In this document: in pieces, positions 24,778-33,036 of the stretch
Layout of the letters: each line of letters opens with the position of its first letter
Numbering within the stretch: position 1 is the stretch's first letter
IMG/VR virus record: IMGVR_UViG_3300027608_002862
Span: 1 to 64,000 of that record
Direction: 5' to 3' (one strand)
From: a virus
DNA length: 64,000 nucleotides
The notes under the pieces: generated by a model
Seen by the model: only the letters and a program-made list of their open reading frames with translations
Told to the model about the DNA's origin: nothing
The model's database searches: none
Position numbers and translations under genes: made by a program

Positions 24778-25113
24778 ATGCGTATATTAGCATTGGCGTT
24801 CCTATTCTGCCTAATTAGCTCTATAGCCGACGCCCAGGAATCAGTACCAGCATTCACAGATACTGTAATGAAGGATACTTCGTTAATTGCGTTAGGTCAG
24901 CAGGTATGGGACAGTCAGTGTCGACATTGCCACGGCAACAGTGCGTATCCCGGCAAGGCGCCCAAACTCAAATCTTCCAGTTACCAACCTGACTTTGTCT
25001 ACGATCGAGTGACCAATGGATTTCGCAAAATGCCTGCTTGGCGAGATATCTTTAACGAAAGGCAGCGTGTTGGTGTAACTGTATACATAATGAGTTCTGA
25101 ATTTTCACCTTGA
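24778..25113 (+). CDS. Periplasmic c-type cytochrome
   Basis: 111 residues. Signal peptide ends near IADA (residue 19). Single heme motif CRHCH (C48, C51, H52) and a likely axial Met85 in RKMPAW give a class I cytochrome c fold of minimal size. It carries electrons in the periplasm. Heme attachment needs the host Ccm machinery. SD AAGGAG. With pqqA in the same phage, a role as electron acceptor for a PQQ enzyme is possible but unproven. Confidence 0.9.
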   Translation: MRILALAFLFCLISSIADAQESVPAFTDTVMKDTSLIALGQQVWDSQCRHCHGNSAYPGKAPKLKSSSYQPDFVYDRVTNGFRKMPAWRDIFNERQRVGVTVYIMSSEFSP

Positions 25114-25157
25114 AATTTCAAATATATTCTGGTAAATATATGTTTAAGGAGCCGGTA

Positions 25158-25451
25158 ATGCGTTCACTGCTACTGGCGTTCCTCGTCTGCTCATCCAGCC
25201 TAGTTAACGCCCAATTTCAATACGATTATCCATTGTTGTGCGACCGCACTGCAAAGATCATACAAAGTCTAGGAGACAACTGGAAAGAAACGCTGACTTG
25301 GAGTGGAAAACACACCAGTGACAACAGTGTTTATAGTCTGTGGGTCAATGAAAAAGAAGGAACATGGACATTATTAAAGATGACATCAGAAGTTTCATGT
25401 ATACTTGGAACGGGCGAGGAATCTAAAATTACACTAGGTACACCTATATAA
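25158..25451 (+). CDS. Small secreted protein
   Basis: 97 residues from the ATG at 25158 (AAGGAGCCGGTA upstream); the earlier start would place the signal peptide internally. Signal peptide MRSLLLAFLVCSSSLVNA is nearly the same as that of the cytochrome gene, and both genes share the leader TAAATATA..TTTAAGGAG, so these upstream parts look duplicated. The mature part holds two Cys and YSLWVNEKEGTWTLLKM; not recognised. Confidence 0.7.
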   Translation: MRSLLLAFLVCSSSLVNAQFQYDYPLLCDRTAKIIQSLGDNWKETLTWSGKHTSDNSVYSLWVNEKEGTWTLLKMTSEVSCILGTGEESKITLGTPI

Positions 25452-25468
25452 ACTAACCAAGGAACACA

Positions 25469-25624
25469 ATGACTGACGACGATTTCAAAAGACATTTACA
25501 CCGCCAACTAGAAGAAGATAAGAAAAACCACGGACAACTGACCAATAGAATATTTGCCAAAGCTAGAACAAAACCCGCAAATAAATACAGTCATGAGAAA
25601 TCAACTAAAAAAAATCCTTACTAA
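25469..25624 (+). CDS. Small charged protein
   Basis: 51 residues, rich in Lys, Asp, His and Arg (MTDDDFKRHLHRQLEEDKKN). AAGGAACACA precedes the ATG. It overlaps the start of the cyclase gene by 32 bases. No family recognised; real-gene status rests on the SD and operon position. Confidence 0.45.
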   Translation: MTDDDFKRHLHRQLEEDKKNHGQLTNRIFAKARTKPANKYSHEKSTKKNPY

Positions 25625-27644
25625 TCCGTGGACAGCACTGCTGACATTGGCACTTATTATAAGTATAAGAATCGCTGATCCTGTCTTTGTAGAGAGCATA
25701 AGACTACGCTACTTTGATACACTGATCACTGCCAAAGAAATCACAGACAACAACATCTATACGGTCAACATAGATGAAAGTGCTTTGGACAAATATGGGC
25801 AATGGCCATTACCGAGAGAAGAGTATGCGAAAATTATTAAAGATCTCTATGATCGCGGCGCTGGCCTTGTTGTGCTTAACATTATCATGGCTGAGCCTGA
25901 TCGTACTGGTGGTGGTGATGTTCTCGCAAATGCTCTAAAAAAGTATCCTGTGATACTAGGGTCAGTGCCTAGTGGAAAAACCAAAAACACGCCACGCAAG
26001 CCGGGTAGTGCAGTTATAGGACCTGAGTGGCAGGATCAAATTGTGCAGTATCCTGGATTAATTGCCAATATATCGAAATTAGAAAACAGCGCAGCGGGCA
26101 TAGGTATTGTTTCAACCCTGCCAGAAGTTGATGGAGTGAATCGGCGCATACCATTAGTGGTCAGTGTCAACGATAATTTGTATCCCAGTCTAAGTTTAGA
26201 AACTCTACGTGCTGCTGCAGGCGATTCTACCTTCCAGATCAAACTAAACGAATACGGTGTTGAGAAAATGCGTATTCCAAAGTTTGGTCCTATCAGCACA
26301 GATCCATTAGGACGTATATGGATTGACTGGAGTCAGCAGAATAAATCAGTGAGTATAACTAACTTGCCTAAAGACTTTGGAGGAGCTGTCGTTATAGTAG
26401 GTCCGACAGCCGCAGGAATCAGTAATCCCTTGCCAACCAGCATAGGCGCAGTGTTCCCGCATGATGTACAGGCCAGTGTGATTGCCACTATGGCAAATGG
26501 AGTGGTTATAGAAAGACCCGACTATGCAGACGGCGTAGAAATTATTGCAATTCTAGCTGCGGGATTATTATTATTGTTTTTAACGAGGTGGGTATATGCG
26601 GGACTTGCGAGTGTTATCATTATATGTATTGGCGTGGTCTTTGGCAGTCACTACGCTTTCTCTAATTTTCTATTCTTATTTGATGCTACTGCCATTCTTG
26701 TTGGCACAGTCTTGGTCGCTTTGCATGCCTATGGTGTCAAGTTTGTAAGCGAGTTCTTACAGAAGCAGGCCATTAAGAAACAGTTTGAGGGATATGCCAG
26801 TCCCACAGTGGTCAAACTCTTGCAGGAAAATCCAGACATTATCAAGAACGGAACCAAGCGTGAAGTATCTATAGTGTTTTCCGACCTACGTGGCTTTACC
26901 CCTCTCGGTGAAAGTTTTGGAGATGATGTCAAAGGACTAACAGCAGTGATGAATGGTTACATGGATGCCATCACTCAGCCTGTGTTAGATGCTGATGGTA
27001 TGATCATCAAATATATTGGTGATGCCAGCATGCACATCCATAACGCACCTATAGATGATCCTCACCACGCCAAGACCGCAGTGGCCACTGGACTCAAGAT
27101 GTTGAAGGCTGTAAAAGAATTCAGCATCAAGTTAGAAGCCACAGGACGTCCAGGAGTCAAAATGGGCGCAGGTATCAATACTGGTCTAGGTTATATAGGA
27201 GAGATGGGATCAACTCGACGCCATTCGTATGATGTCTTAGGTGATGCAGTTTCCACAGCCGCACGTATTGAAAGCAAATGCAAAGAATACGGGTGTGTGC
27301 TATTAGTCGGCGGTGCCACAGTAGAACAGTGTGGTGATGATTTCTTCTTCCTAAAAGTAGATGACCTAGCAGTCAAGGGCAAGACAGTAGGGGTAGCTAT
27401 TTACACAGTGTTGGACGATGTCGCTGCTGACTATCACGTGTCTAAGAAAATACACAATGCCATGCATGGTGCATACAGATCACAGAATTTCAGCACAGCG
27501 ATTAGCATGTGCAAACAGCTGAGAGATCAATTCGACGGTAGATTAACTGGCTATTATGATATGTGGATAGAGCGATGTGAGTTCCAATTGACACAGAAAT
27601 TACCTGCAGATTGGAATGGTGTTTTTATAGCTACCAGCAAATAG
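25593..27644 (+). CDS. CHASE2-domain class III nucleotidyl cyclase
   Basis: 683 residues from the ATG at 25593 (a longer form lacks an SD). One N-terminal membrane segment, a periplasmic CHASE2 domain (about 25-300; VNIDESALDKYGQWPLPREEYAK, then NIIMAEPDRTGGGDV), three membrane segments (about 305-385), then a class III cyclase catalytic domain with VFSDLRGFTPLGE (metal Asp), KYIGDASMHIHNAP and DVLGDAVSTAARIE. It would make cAMP or cGMP in response to an envelope signal. Such a receptor is unusual in a phage. Confidence 0.9.
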   Translation: MRNQLKKILTNPWTALLTLALIISIRIADPVFVESIRLRYFDTLITAKEITDNNIYTVNIDESALDKYGQWPLPREEYAKIIKDLYDRGAGLVVLNIIMAEPDRTGGGDVLANALKKYPVILGSVPSGKTKNTPRKPGSAVIGPEWQDQIVQYPGLIANISKLENSAAGIGIVSTLPEVDGVNRRIPLVVSVNDNLYPSLSLETLRAAAGDSTFQIKLNEYGVEKMRIPKFGPISTDPLGRIWIDWSQQNKSVSITNLPKDFGGAVVIVGPTAAGISNPLPTSIGAVFPHDVQASVIATMANGVVIERPDYADGVEIIAILAAGLLLLFLTRWVYAGLASVIIICIGVVFGSHYAFSNFLFLFDATAILVGTVLVALHAYGVKFVSEFLQKQAIKKQFEGYASPTVVKLLQENPDIIKNGTKREVSIVFSDLRGFTPLGESFGDDVKGLTAVMNGYMDAITQPVLDADGMIIKYIGDASMHIHNAPIDDPHHAKTAVATGLKMLKAVKEFSIKLEATGRPGVKMGAGINTGLGYIGEMGSTRRHSYDVLGDAVSTAARIESKCKEYGCVLLVGGATVEQCGDDFFFLKVDDLAVKGKTVGVAIYTVLDDVAADYHVSKKIHNAMHGAYRSQNFSTAISMCKQLRDQFDGRLTGYYDMWIERCEFQLTQKLPADWNGVFIATSK

Positions 27645-27648
27645 ATTG

Positions 27649-27987
27649 TTACTTCTTTGGCTCCTCAGATTTATCAGAGCCGACTAATGCATCTTTGAAC
27701 TTGGCATTGGCTTCTTCTTCAGTTTTCTGTTGCTCTATCACACGCTCTGATTCGATGATCTTACCACGCAGATGTAGAACTGTATTGACCTTTTGATTCA
27801 ATCTGATCAAATCGTTGTCTAACATGCGTATTCTGTCAATCAGTGCTATCAGCACTGTGTTGGCTTCGTTTAGAACGGGTTTGACTTCTTTGGTGGCCCA
27901 AGTCCATACATAGAAAATCATGTAGCCCATACCACCGGCGGCCACGATAGGAAACCCGTATTTGTTAATCAGCGATACCACGTCCAT
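27649..27987 (-). CDS. Small membrane/coiled-coil protein, holin-like
   Basis: 112 residues with one N-terminal membrane segment (YGFPIVAAGGMGYMIFYVW) then a long charged helix. The layout and FPI..A motif match the product of 28513-28794, so the two are paralogues; both recall BhlA/UviB-type holin-like proteins. SD AAGGAG lies upstream. It is the last gene of a leftward cluster and converges with the cyclase gene, leaving 4 bases between their stops. Confidence 0.65.
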   Translation of the reverse strand: MDVVSLINKYGFPIVAAGGMGYMIFYVWTWATKEVKPVLNEANTVLIALIDRIRMLDNDLIRLNQKVNTVLHLRGKIIESERVIEQQKTEEEANAKFKDALVGSDKSEEPKK

Positions 27988-28132
27988 TTGTCATCTCCTT
28001 GTCGTTCCAAACTTCACCCCAGGGGTTCCATATTTTCTTTGATTTTATTTTTGGTTCTTTATAGTACCAAACTGCCACAGAGATCAATACTAGGCATTCT
28101 AACAAATAGAACACCATGAATGCTTCAAACAT
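27965..28132 (-). CDS. Small membrane protein
   Basis: 55 residues with an N-terminal hydrophobic helix (FMVFYLLECLVLISVAVWYY) and a basic/Trp-rich tail. Its start overlaps the upstream stop (GGATGATG), and its end overlaps the next gene by 23 bases. It fills the gap in a tight leftward cluster of membrane genes. No family recognised. Confidence 0.6.
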   Translation of the reverse strand: MFEAFMVFYLLECLVLISVAVWYYKEPKIKSKKIWNPWGEVWNDKEMTNGRGIAD

Positions 28133-28332
28133 CATCCCACCAACGGTCTAATCGCACTGACCACGGGCTGATAGGCCCATTCAAATCCTACTAATACTCC
28201 AACGATGAATCCAATTACAGCACCTATCAATGATGATTTAAATAGATCTCTTCCATGGTAAATGGGCTGTGACTCTAGATAAGTTTTCGTATTCTCAGGT
28301 AAATTGTCATACCATTGTTGATATTTGCTCAT
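28132..28332 (-). CDS. Small membrane protein with glycine-zipper-like helix
   Basis: 66 residues: a soluble start (MSKYQQWYDNLPENTKTYLE) and a hydrophobic helix SSLIGAVIGFIVGVLVGFEW with spaced glycines, suggesting helix packing or oligomerisation in the membrane. It overlaps the gene before it. Function unknown; possibly part of a lysis or membrane-remodelling set. Confidence 0.65.
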   Translation of the reverse strand: MSKYQQWYDNLPENTKTYLESQPIYHGRDLFKSSLIGAVIGFIVGVLVGFEWAYQPVVSAIRPLVG

Positions 28333-28516
28333 TTCGCTCTCCGTCTTTGATAAATTTTACTAAAGGATCTACTTTTTTAAGATAGCAGCGACCATTGACA
28401 TTTACCAATTGAAAATAATCCCCGTCTCGCCAACCTAGCTTATCAGCATTAAATTCTTCATCTAATATAATACCGCTAGGGGAACAGTCCCAAGAATAAT
28501 CAATGTATAACATCAA
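28307..28516 (-). CDS. Small soluble phage protein
   Basis: 69 residues. ADKLGWRDGDYFQLVNVNGRCYLKKVDPL reads as a small beta-barrel-like domain, similar to short uncharacterised T4-like proteins. It overlaps neighbours on both sides (ATGA-type), so it belongs to the leftward operon. Confidence 0.65.
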   Translation of the reverse strand: MMLYIDYSWDCSPSGIILDEEFNADKLGWRDGDYFQLVNVNGRCYLKKVDPLVKFIKDGERNEQISTMV

Positions 28517-28794
28517 TCTCTCCTTGCATCGTTCTTGCCATCTGCACGAGCTATACGTTCTACATCTGGACGAAGACCCAAGGCATTAGACACTACAGCA
28601 TCTATGCGTATAACATCGTGATTCATGGTTTTAACGCGGTTATCTAGGGCTGTGATTATGCCGCTCAAACCTTTTACTGAACTCATAACAGAGCCTAATA
28701 CCAATTTGAGGGTTAGAAATACAAAGTATCCGCCTGCCAGCGCCGCAGCGATTGGAAATCCTAGTTCTGCTACTAATTTAAAAAATTCGCCCAT
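28513..28794 (-). CDS. Small membrane/coiled-coil protein, holin-like (paralogue of 27649-27987)
   Basis: 93 residues from the ATG at 28794, chosen for the GGGAGCGAA ribosome-binding site in front; the longer form would run into the divergent promoter region. The membrane helix (FPIAAALAGGYFVFLTLKLVL) is followed by a helix with a recurring TALDNRVKTMNHDVIR pattern that matches ALIDRIRMLDNDLIR in the paralogue. First gene of the leftward cluster. A TTAAATAC element lies upstream on this strand. Confidence 0.65.
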   Translation of the reverse strand: MGEFFKLVAELGFPIAAALAGGYFVFLTLKLVLGSVMSSVKGLSGIITALDNRVKTMNHDVIRIDAVVSNALGLRPDVERIARADGKNDARRD

Positions 28795-28831
28795 CGATTC
28801 GCTCCCGGGTTTTATACGTGTATTTAACCGA

Positions 28832-28860
28832 TTGACAAAATAAATAACTGATGCTATAAT
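28832..28860 (+). promoter_or_regulatory. Sigma-70-type promoter
   Basis: TTGACA 28832-28837, 17-base spacer, TATAAT 28855-28860: full consensus. It drives the rightward cluster from 28889. Confidence 0.9.
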
Positions 28861-28888
28861 ATACACATATTAAGCAAGAGAGACTTTA

Positions 28889-29692
28889 ATGAAAATCCAA
28901 ATTGTATCCGATCTACATCTAGAGTTTTCGGACATACTGATCAAAAATACCAATAACGCCGATGTATTGATACTCGGAGGTGACATCATGTTGGCTGAGA
29001 AAGTTCTCAAGCCTGAAAGTGAATTAGGCATCCGTTTCAGAGATTTCTTGAAACGTTGCAGTTTCCAATTTCCGCATGTGATCTATATCGCTGGCAATCA
29101 TGAGTTCTATGGCGGCTATTGGTCTAAGAGTCTTGAACAACTGCGCATGGCCTGTGGTGTCCACGACAACATCTATTTCCTTGAACGTGATACCAAAATC
29201 ATCGACGATGTGGTGTTTGTAGGCGGGACGCTTTGGACAGACATGAATAGACATGATCCATTAACTCTGCACGGTGTCCGTGACATGATGAACGATTTTA
29301 GATCTATCACTGATGACACCTTGGGCTATATCAAACTCAAGCCTGCCACCACTGCAGAGCGTCATAGACAGACTAGGCAGTATATCGAGTTGATTGTCAA
29401 AGAACACGCAGACAAGCGGGTAGTGGTAGTAGGGCATCACACGCCTAGCTATCAGAGCTGTCACGAGCAGTATCGCAGTGACTATATCATGAACGGTGCC
29501 TATCACAGTGATCTTTCCGGAATTATGTTAGATCATCCACAGATCAAACTGTGGACACATGGTCATACACATCATTGTTTTGATTATGTCATAGGTGAGA
29601 CCAGAGTGGTGTGTAATCCGCGTGGTTATCACCAAGCCAGCGGATGGAGTGAAGACACTGGATGGGATCCAGAGAAAGTAGTTGAAGTATGA
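28889..29692 (+). CDS. Calcineurin-like metallophosphoesterase
   Basis: 267 residues. Five-block pattern: SDLHLEF (Asp, His), GGDIM, GNHEFYGGYW, VVGHHTPS and THGHTHH. It hydrolyses phosphoesters (nucleotides, cyclic nucleotides or RNA) using two metal ions. It overlaps the next gene (ATGA). With the cyclase nearby, cyclic-nucleotide turnover is one possibility among several. A second, different member lies at 44778-45383. Confidence 0.9.
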   Translation: MKIQIVSDLHLEFSDILIKNTNNADVLILGGDIMLAEKVLKPESELGIRFRDFLKRCSFQFPHVIYIAGNHEFYGGYWSKSLEQLRMACGVHDNIYFLERDTKIIDDVVFVGGTLWTDMNRHDPLTLHGVRDMMNDFRSITDDTLGYIKLKPATTAERHRQTRQYIELIVKEHADKRVVVVGHHTPSYQSCHEQYRSDYIMNGAYHSDLSGIMLDHPQIKLWTHGHTHHCFDYVIGETRVVCNPRGYHQASGWSEDTGWDPEKVVEV

Positions 29693-30084
29693 ACATAACT
29701 GTTTACAGTCGGAACCGCCTGTACGAAACATTCTCTAAGTGGGATGTTCCTCGCGACTTTGCAGACCCCATGGCTAATTATTTGGTCTACGGATACAGTC
29801 CTGGCCACTTCTTTACTTCTGTTTTAGCCAATGACTTCCATGGTGCTATGGCTCACAGTCATCCTGTTAACACCATAGAAGCATTGAAAAATCTAAGTGG
29901 ATGGATTTCAGACTGCATGCCTCGTGAAGCTCACGGCAGTTACGATTTTGTCAGCAATTGGTGCTACCTACCTCCACAAGCTCGTAGGCTTGTGCTCGAA
30001 AAGACTAATTTGATCTACACTGAACAAGAAGAAGTGATGTTGGCTCTTCGAGATGAATCTACAGTTGAACCTGTGCTGTTTTGA
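29689..30084 (+). CDS. Conserved phage protein, unknown function
   Basis: 131 residues, MNITVYSRNRLYETFSKWDVPRDF at the start, with WDVPRDFADPMANYLVYGYSPGHFFTSVLANDF-type sequence that I associate with T4-like phage hypotheticals. No catalytic motif is clear. Overlaps the phosphoesterase stop by 4 bases. Confidence 0.65.
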   Translation: MNITVYSRNRLYETFSKWDVPRDFADPMANYLVYGYSPGHFFTSVLANDFHGAMAHSHPVNTIEALKNLSGWISDCMPREAHGSYDFVSNWCYLPPQARRLVLEKTNLIYTEQEEVMLALRDESTVEPVLF

Positions 30085-30097
30085 AAGAGATGAAGAT

Positions 30098-30415
30098 ATG
30101 ATGTCAGAACACCAAAGACTTATGGCTCTGCTCAAAGGACCTGATTGGTATGCTCATGAATCAGGAAAAGATCTACTTGCGGTACTAAATCAAGGTAAAA
30201 GAAAAAGATACAAGTCTATGAATTCCACAGCAGACAAACATATATTGACCATCATGAATCTGTTTGATAAAGAACCTGCAGTAAGGATCCTCAAGACTTG
30301 GTTAAGTACCTACAAGTTACCGTTGGATCCAAATAGGCTAAAAACGTTTGATCAGTTCCATGAACAGTTTGGCAAATTTATCATCAACAACACAACGATA
30401 ATTGAAAGTTATTGA
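30098..30415 (+). CDS. Phage protein, unknown function
   Basis: 105 residues from tandem ATGs at 30098/30101 after GAAAGAGATGAAG; a longer form would overlap the preceding gene by 32 bases. Mostly helical and charged; not recognised. Confidence 0.6.
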   Translation: MMSEHQRLMALLKGPDWYAHESGKDLLAVLNQGKRKRYKSMNSTADKHILTIMNLFDKEPAVRILKTWLSTYKLPLDPNRLKTFDQFHEQFGKFIINNTTIIESY

Positions 30416-30425
30416 AAGCAGCAGT

Positions 30426-30884
30426 ATGAAAAAAATCTATTACGAAAAAGTTGGACGCAGGTATGTGCCTGTGTCAGAATACGACGGCGACTTTATGGAC
30501 AGCTACACCCACGGTACACATTTGCTCATGGTGTATCCTGGTGGCCAAAGTCGCCGGTACAACATTGACCCAGCATATGCTCCTATGATTGCCGCTGGCC
30601 GTGTTGCTGAAGATGCTGTATGTCGAGCTATTAGCAAGGCCAGTGAAATGCGACCACAGCGTACTCCAATTACTCCTAGCCAAAAAAAGGCCTGGGAAAA
30701 GTTGGCTAAAGAATTGGGCGATGAGCTGGCCACTCTTAACGGATTGTGTATTCGTGATTGTGCTGAGGCCGGCATTCAAGCCATGCAGGAAGAAGCAGAC
30801 AAACTTATGAAACATGAGAGTGTTCGTAAATCATATGAACATTTTTTATTAATGTGTGAACTTACAAAGGAGACAGAGCAATGA
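30426..30884 (+). CDS. Phage protein, unknown function
   Basis: 152 residues from the ATG at 30426. The N-terminal part has YEKVGRRYVPVSEYD and GTHLLMVYPGGQSRRYNIDPAYAPMIAAG, a pattern shared by several uncharacterised large-phage proteins. C-terminal half helical. Overlaps the next start (ATGA). Confidence 0.65.
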   Translation: MKKIYYEKVGRRYVPVSEYDGDFMDSYTHGTHLLMVYPGGQSRRYNIDPAYAPMIAAGRVAEDAVCRAISKASEMRPQRTPITPSQKKAWEKLAKELGDELATLNGLCIRDCAEAGIQAMQEEADKLMKHESVRKSYEHFLLMCELTKETEQ

Positions 30885-31126
30885 TAGCAGAACAAATGGC
30901 CATTTGGTTGGTAGGAAGTATTTTATTTGCTTTGGGCAGTATAGTGCTGATTTTCGGATTGATATTGATCAACAATCTCTTGCACAAATATTGGAAACCA
31001 GTGACCATAGTGTTTTTTAGAAATGAAAGCATTTATCCAAAAATACGTTATAGCGTTCCAGAAGATTTTGAATACAAAGAGCCCAACTTTGAGCAACAAA
31101 AAGACATTGACAACACGAAGAATTAG
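30881..31126 (+). CDS. Small membrane protein
   Basis: 81 residues; one long hydrophobic N-terminal helix (residues 8-33) and a polar tail with many Glu/Lys. SD AAGGAGACAGAGC. Unknown function. Confidence 0.65.
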   Translation: MIAEQMAIWLVGSILFALGSIVLIFGLILINNLLHKYWKPVTIVFFRNESIYPKIRYSVPEDFEYKEPNFEQQKDIDNTKN

Positions 31127-31135
31127 TGTTACAAT
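31107..31135 (+). promoter_or_regulatory. Sigma-70-type promoter
   Basis: TTGACA 31107-31112, 17-base spacer, TACAAT 31130-31135; it lies within the end of the preceding gene and reads into 31160. Confidence 0.85.
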
Positions 31136-31159
31136 AGCACATTAAATGAAAGGATTATC

Positions 31160-31726
31160 ATGATTACTCTTAAAGAATGGATGGAATTGGTAGACTATCG
31201 CATCACTGAGGGCAGTGAATACTGTTGGCAATGCTATGGTCCTGATGCTTACACCCTAGATAGTTGGAATGGTGATCAGAATGGACATAGTTTTTGCATC
31301 ATTTTTGATAATAAAACACAGGTAGTCTATGAAGTCCAGGCTCACGATTATGTGCATAATCGTGCCTATAGATTAATCAATCCTGACTTCCAAAGTGACC
31401 ACTCCGATGAAAGTGAAGAGCGTGGAATCAGTGTCAATAATGCCTGGGATGATGTCAAGTACATTGATCTAGATGTAGATGATGATTTCTTCCAAAAAGC
31501 TCTGGCCATTCGTGAAGGTGAAGACTACGATACTCGAGTGCAGATACAAGTAGAATTCGACGATGCAGAATTGTTAGAATATATGAAGATCGCACACGAT
31601 CGTGATATCACTTTCAATCAATTGGTTGAGATCGCGCTACAAGAAGCCATCGACCAACATCGCATGTTAAATGACATTGATTTTTCTGTAGAAAAGAAAA
31701 AGAAAAAGAAAAAGAAAGGCCGTTAA
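31160..31726 (+). CDS. Phage protein with acidic core, possible ribbon-helix-helix region and poly-lysine tail
   Basis: 188 residues. The first half has Trp/Tyr-rich beta sequence, the middle is strongly acidic, and residues about 137-170 (VQIQVEFDDAELLEYMKIAHDRDITFNQLVEIALQEAI) look like a ribbon-helix-helix DNA-binding unit. It ends in a run of nine lysines encoded by AAG/AAA codons, which is prone to slippage. It overlaps the next gene by 1 base. Function unknown; regulator possible. Confidence 0.65.
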   Translation: MITLKEWMELVDYRITEGSEYCWQCYGPDAYTLDSWNGDQNGHSFCIIFDNKTQVVYEVQAHDYVHNRAYRLINPDFQSDHSDESEERGISVNNAWDDVKYIDLDVDDDFFQKALAIREGEDYDTRVQIQVEFDDAELLEYMKIAHDRDITFNQLVEIALQEAIDQHRMLNDIDFSVEKKKKKKKKGR

Positions 31727-32052
31727 TGGTTGAAACTCAAAAGTTTTTGGAAGATCTAAAAACTGGCATAAGACACATAGTAATTAATGACTGCTATGGC
31801 GGCTTTGGTCTCAGTGCTCGTGCCTGCGAGGAATACAAAAAACTCGCAGGCATCACAGATCCCGGTTGGTATGATCGAGAGGTAGCTCGTGACGATCCTT
31901 ATCTAGTCAAGGTGGTCAAAGAACTAGGCTCTGAAGCCAGCGGTGGCCATGCCAAGCTGAAGATCGTAGAAATACCCGGAGATGTGTCGTGGCACATCGG
32001 CGAGTATGACGGTGTGGAGTGGGTAGCCGAGGATCACCGCACATGGAAATAA
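31726..32052 (+). CDS. Conserved phage protein
   Basis: 108 residues. IVINDCYGGFGLSARACEEYKKLAG and IPGDVSWHIGEYDGVEWVAEDHRTW form a pattern seen in small phage proteins of unknown role. Overlaps the following start. Confidence 0.7.
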   Translation: MVETQKFLEDLKTGIRHIVINDCYGGFGLSARACEEYKKLAGITDPGWYDREVARDDPYLVKVVKELGSEASGGHAKLKIVEIPGDVSWHIGEYDGVEWVAEDHRTWK

Positions 32053-32255
32053 CTCGCGTTAGTTTTGGCAAAGATAGATATCACCAACAGGGTGAGATGA
32101 TAGCATGGTGTGAATCTCGTTTCAAGAATGGTGGTTGGCGTGCCATGACCGAAAATTCCAAGGCGGAATGGGCGGTGGATTCAATGTTTGGCAACACACA
32201 TTTCTTTTTCAGGAATCCCAAAGACCTAGTAATATTTTCTCTAAGATGGACCTAG
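32043..32255 (+). CDS. Small phage protein, tandem family member 1
   Basis: 70 residues from the ATG at 32043. Shares with four neighbours a layout of an early WC (IAWCESRF), a Trp/Phe-rich middle and a terminal FFFRNPKDLVIFSLRW. The closing F....DA..F.LRW motif is the family mark. Function unknown. Confidence 0.65.
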   Translation: MEITRVSFGKDRYHQQGEMIAWCESRFKNGGWRAMTENSKAEWAVDSMFGNTHFFFRNPKDLVIFSLRWT

Positions 32256-32482
32256 CACAGATACTGGCCACCCGTAGTCGTGCCGTGTTTAGCTATCGGA
32301 TAAATTTCCAAAACATAGGCTATGCTAACATAGATAAAATGAAAGAATGGTGTGAAACAAACTGTGAAGGCATTTGGCGGCAAGAAACACATTACGCCTT
32401 GTATTGGCAGTTTGAACAGGAACGTGATGCCATGCTGTTCATGCTGCGTTGGGGGTCAGCAGAAGGTAATAGTGTGAAATGA
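32246..32482 (+). CDS. Small phage protein, tandem family member 2
   Basis: 78 residues from the ATG at 32246, overlapping member 1 by 10 bases. KEWCETNC and FEQERDAMLFMLRW are the shared blocks. A longer form would lie mostly inside member 1. Function unknown. Confidence 0.65.
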   Translation: MDLAQILATRSRAVFSYRINFQNIGYANIDKMKEWCETNCEGIWRQETHYALYWQFEQERDAMLFMLRWGSAEGNSVK

Positions 32483-32772
32483 ATAGCGTGGCCTTTCAGA
32501 GATTGTGGAACGATCTACACGCTCGTCCTGTGGAGGATCTCAAACTCACAGAAGGCACAGCCTACGGCTGTCAATACTACTGTGTAGAACCCATAGGAGG
32601 AGTTTGGCTGGAAATGGAAGCGTGGTGCATCAATGCCTTTGATTCAACCCAGGGATCTATCTGGGGAGAGAATCCTCCGCCCGAGCCCGCACAGCGTTGG
32701 TACATGAACAATCGCAAGTTTTGGTTTCGTGATGATGCAGATCGACTTATGTTTGTGATGAAATGGCGCTAA
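32479..32772 (+). CDS. Small phage protein, tandem family member 3
   Basis: 97 residues, ATGA overlap with member 2. Shared blocks: MEAWCINAF and FRDDADRLMFVMKW. The insert between them is longer than in the others. Function unknown. Confidence 0.65.
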   Translation: MNSVAFQRLWNDLHARPVEDLKLTEGTAYGCQYYCVEPIGGVWLEMEAWCINAFDSTQGSIWGENPPPEPAQRWYMNNRKFWFRDDADRLMFVMKWR

Positions 32773-32775
32773 TGT

Positions 32776-33036
32776 ATGAATAATCTAGAAAAACAAATCA
32801 TAGACGAACTTGGCACACGGATGCAGAGTGAGATAGATAGAGAAATACTTTGGGGTATGCTGAAATCACTAGGGTGGCGCAGAGTGAATTTAGATAGATT
32901 CACTGATAACACTCATGCCGTGGATATCACACATTGGTTAGCAGAACACTGTAATCATGCCTTTGAAAGAAGGGGTGCAGACTTTATCTTTGAATCTGAA
33001 ATAGACGCTGTCAATTTTGCTCTGAGATGGCAATAG
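32776..33036 (+). CDS. Small phage protein, tandem family member 4
   Basis: 86 residues. Shared blocks: THWLAEHCNHAF and FESEIDAVNFALRW. It overlaps the next gene by 10 bases. Function unknown. Confidence 0.65.
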   Translation: MNNLEKQIIDELGTRMQSEIDREILWGMLKSLGWRRVNLDRFTDNTHAVDITHWLAEHCNHAFERRGADFIFESEIDAVNFALRWQ

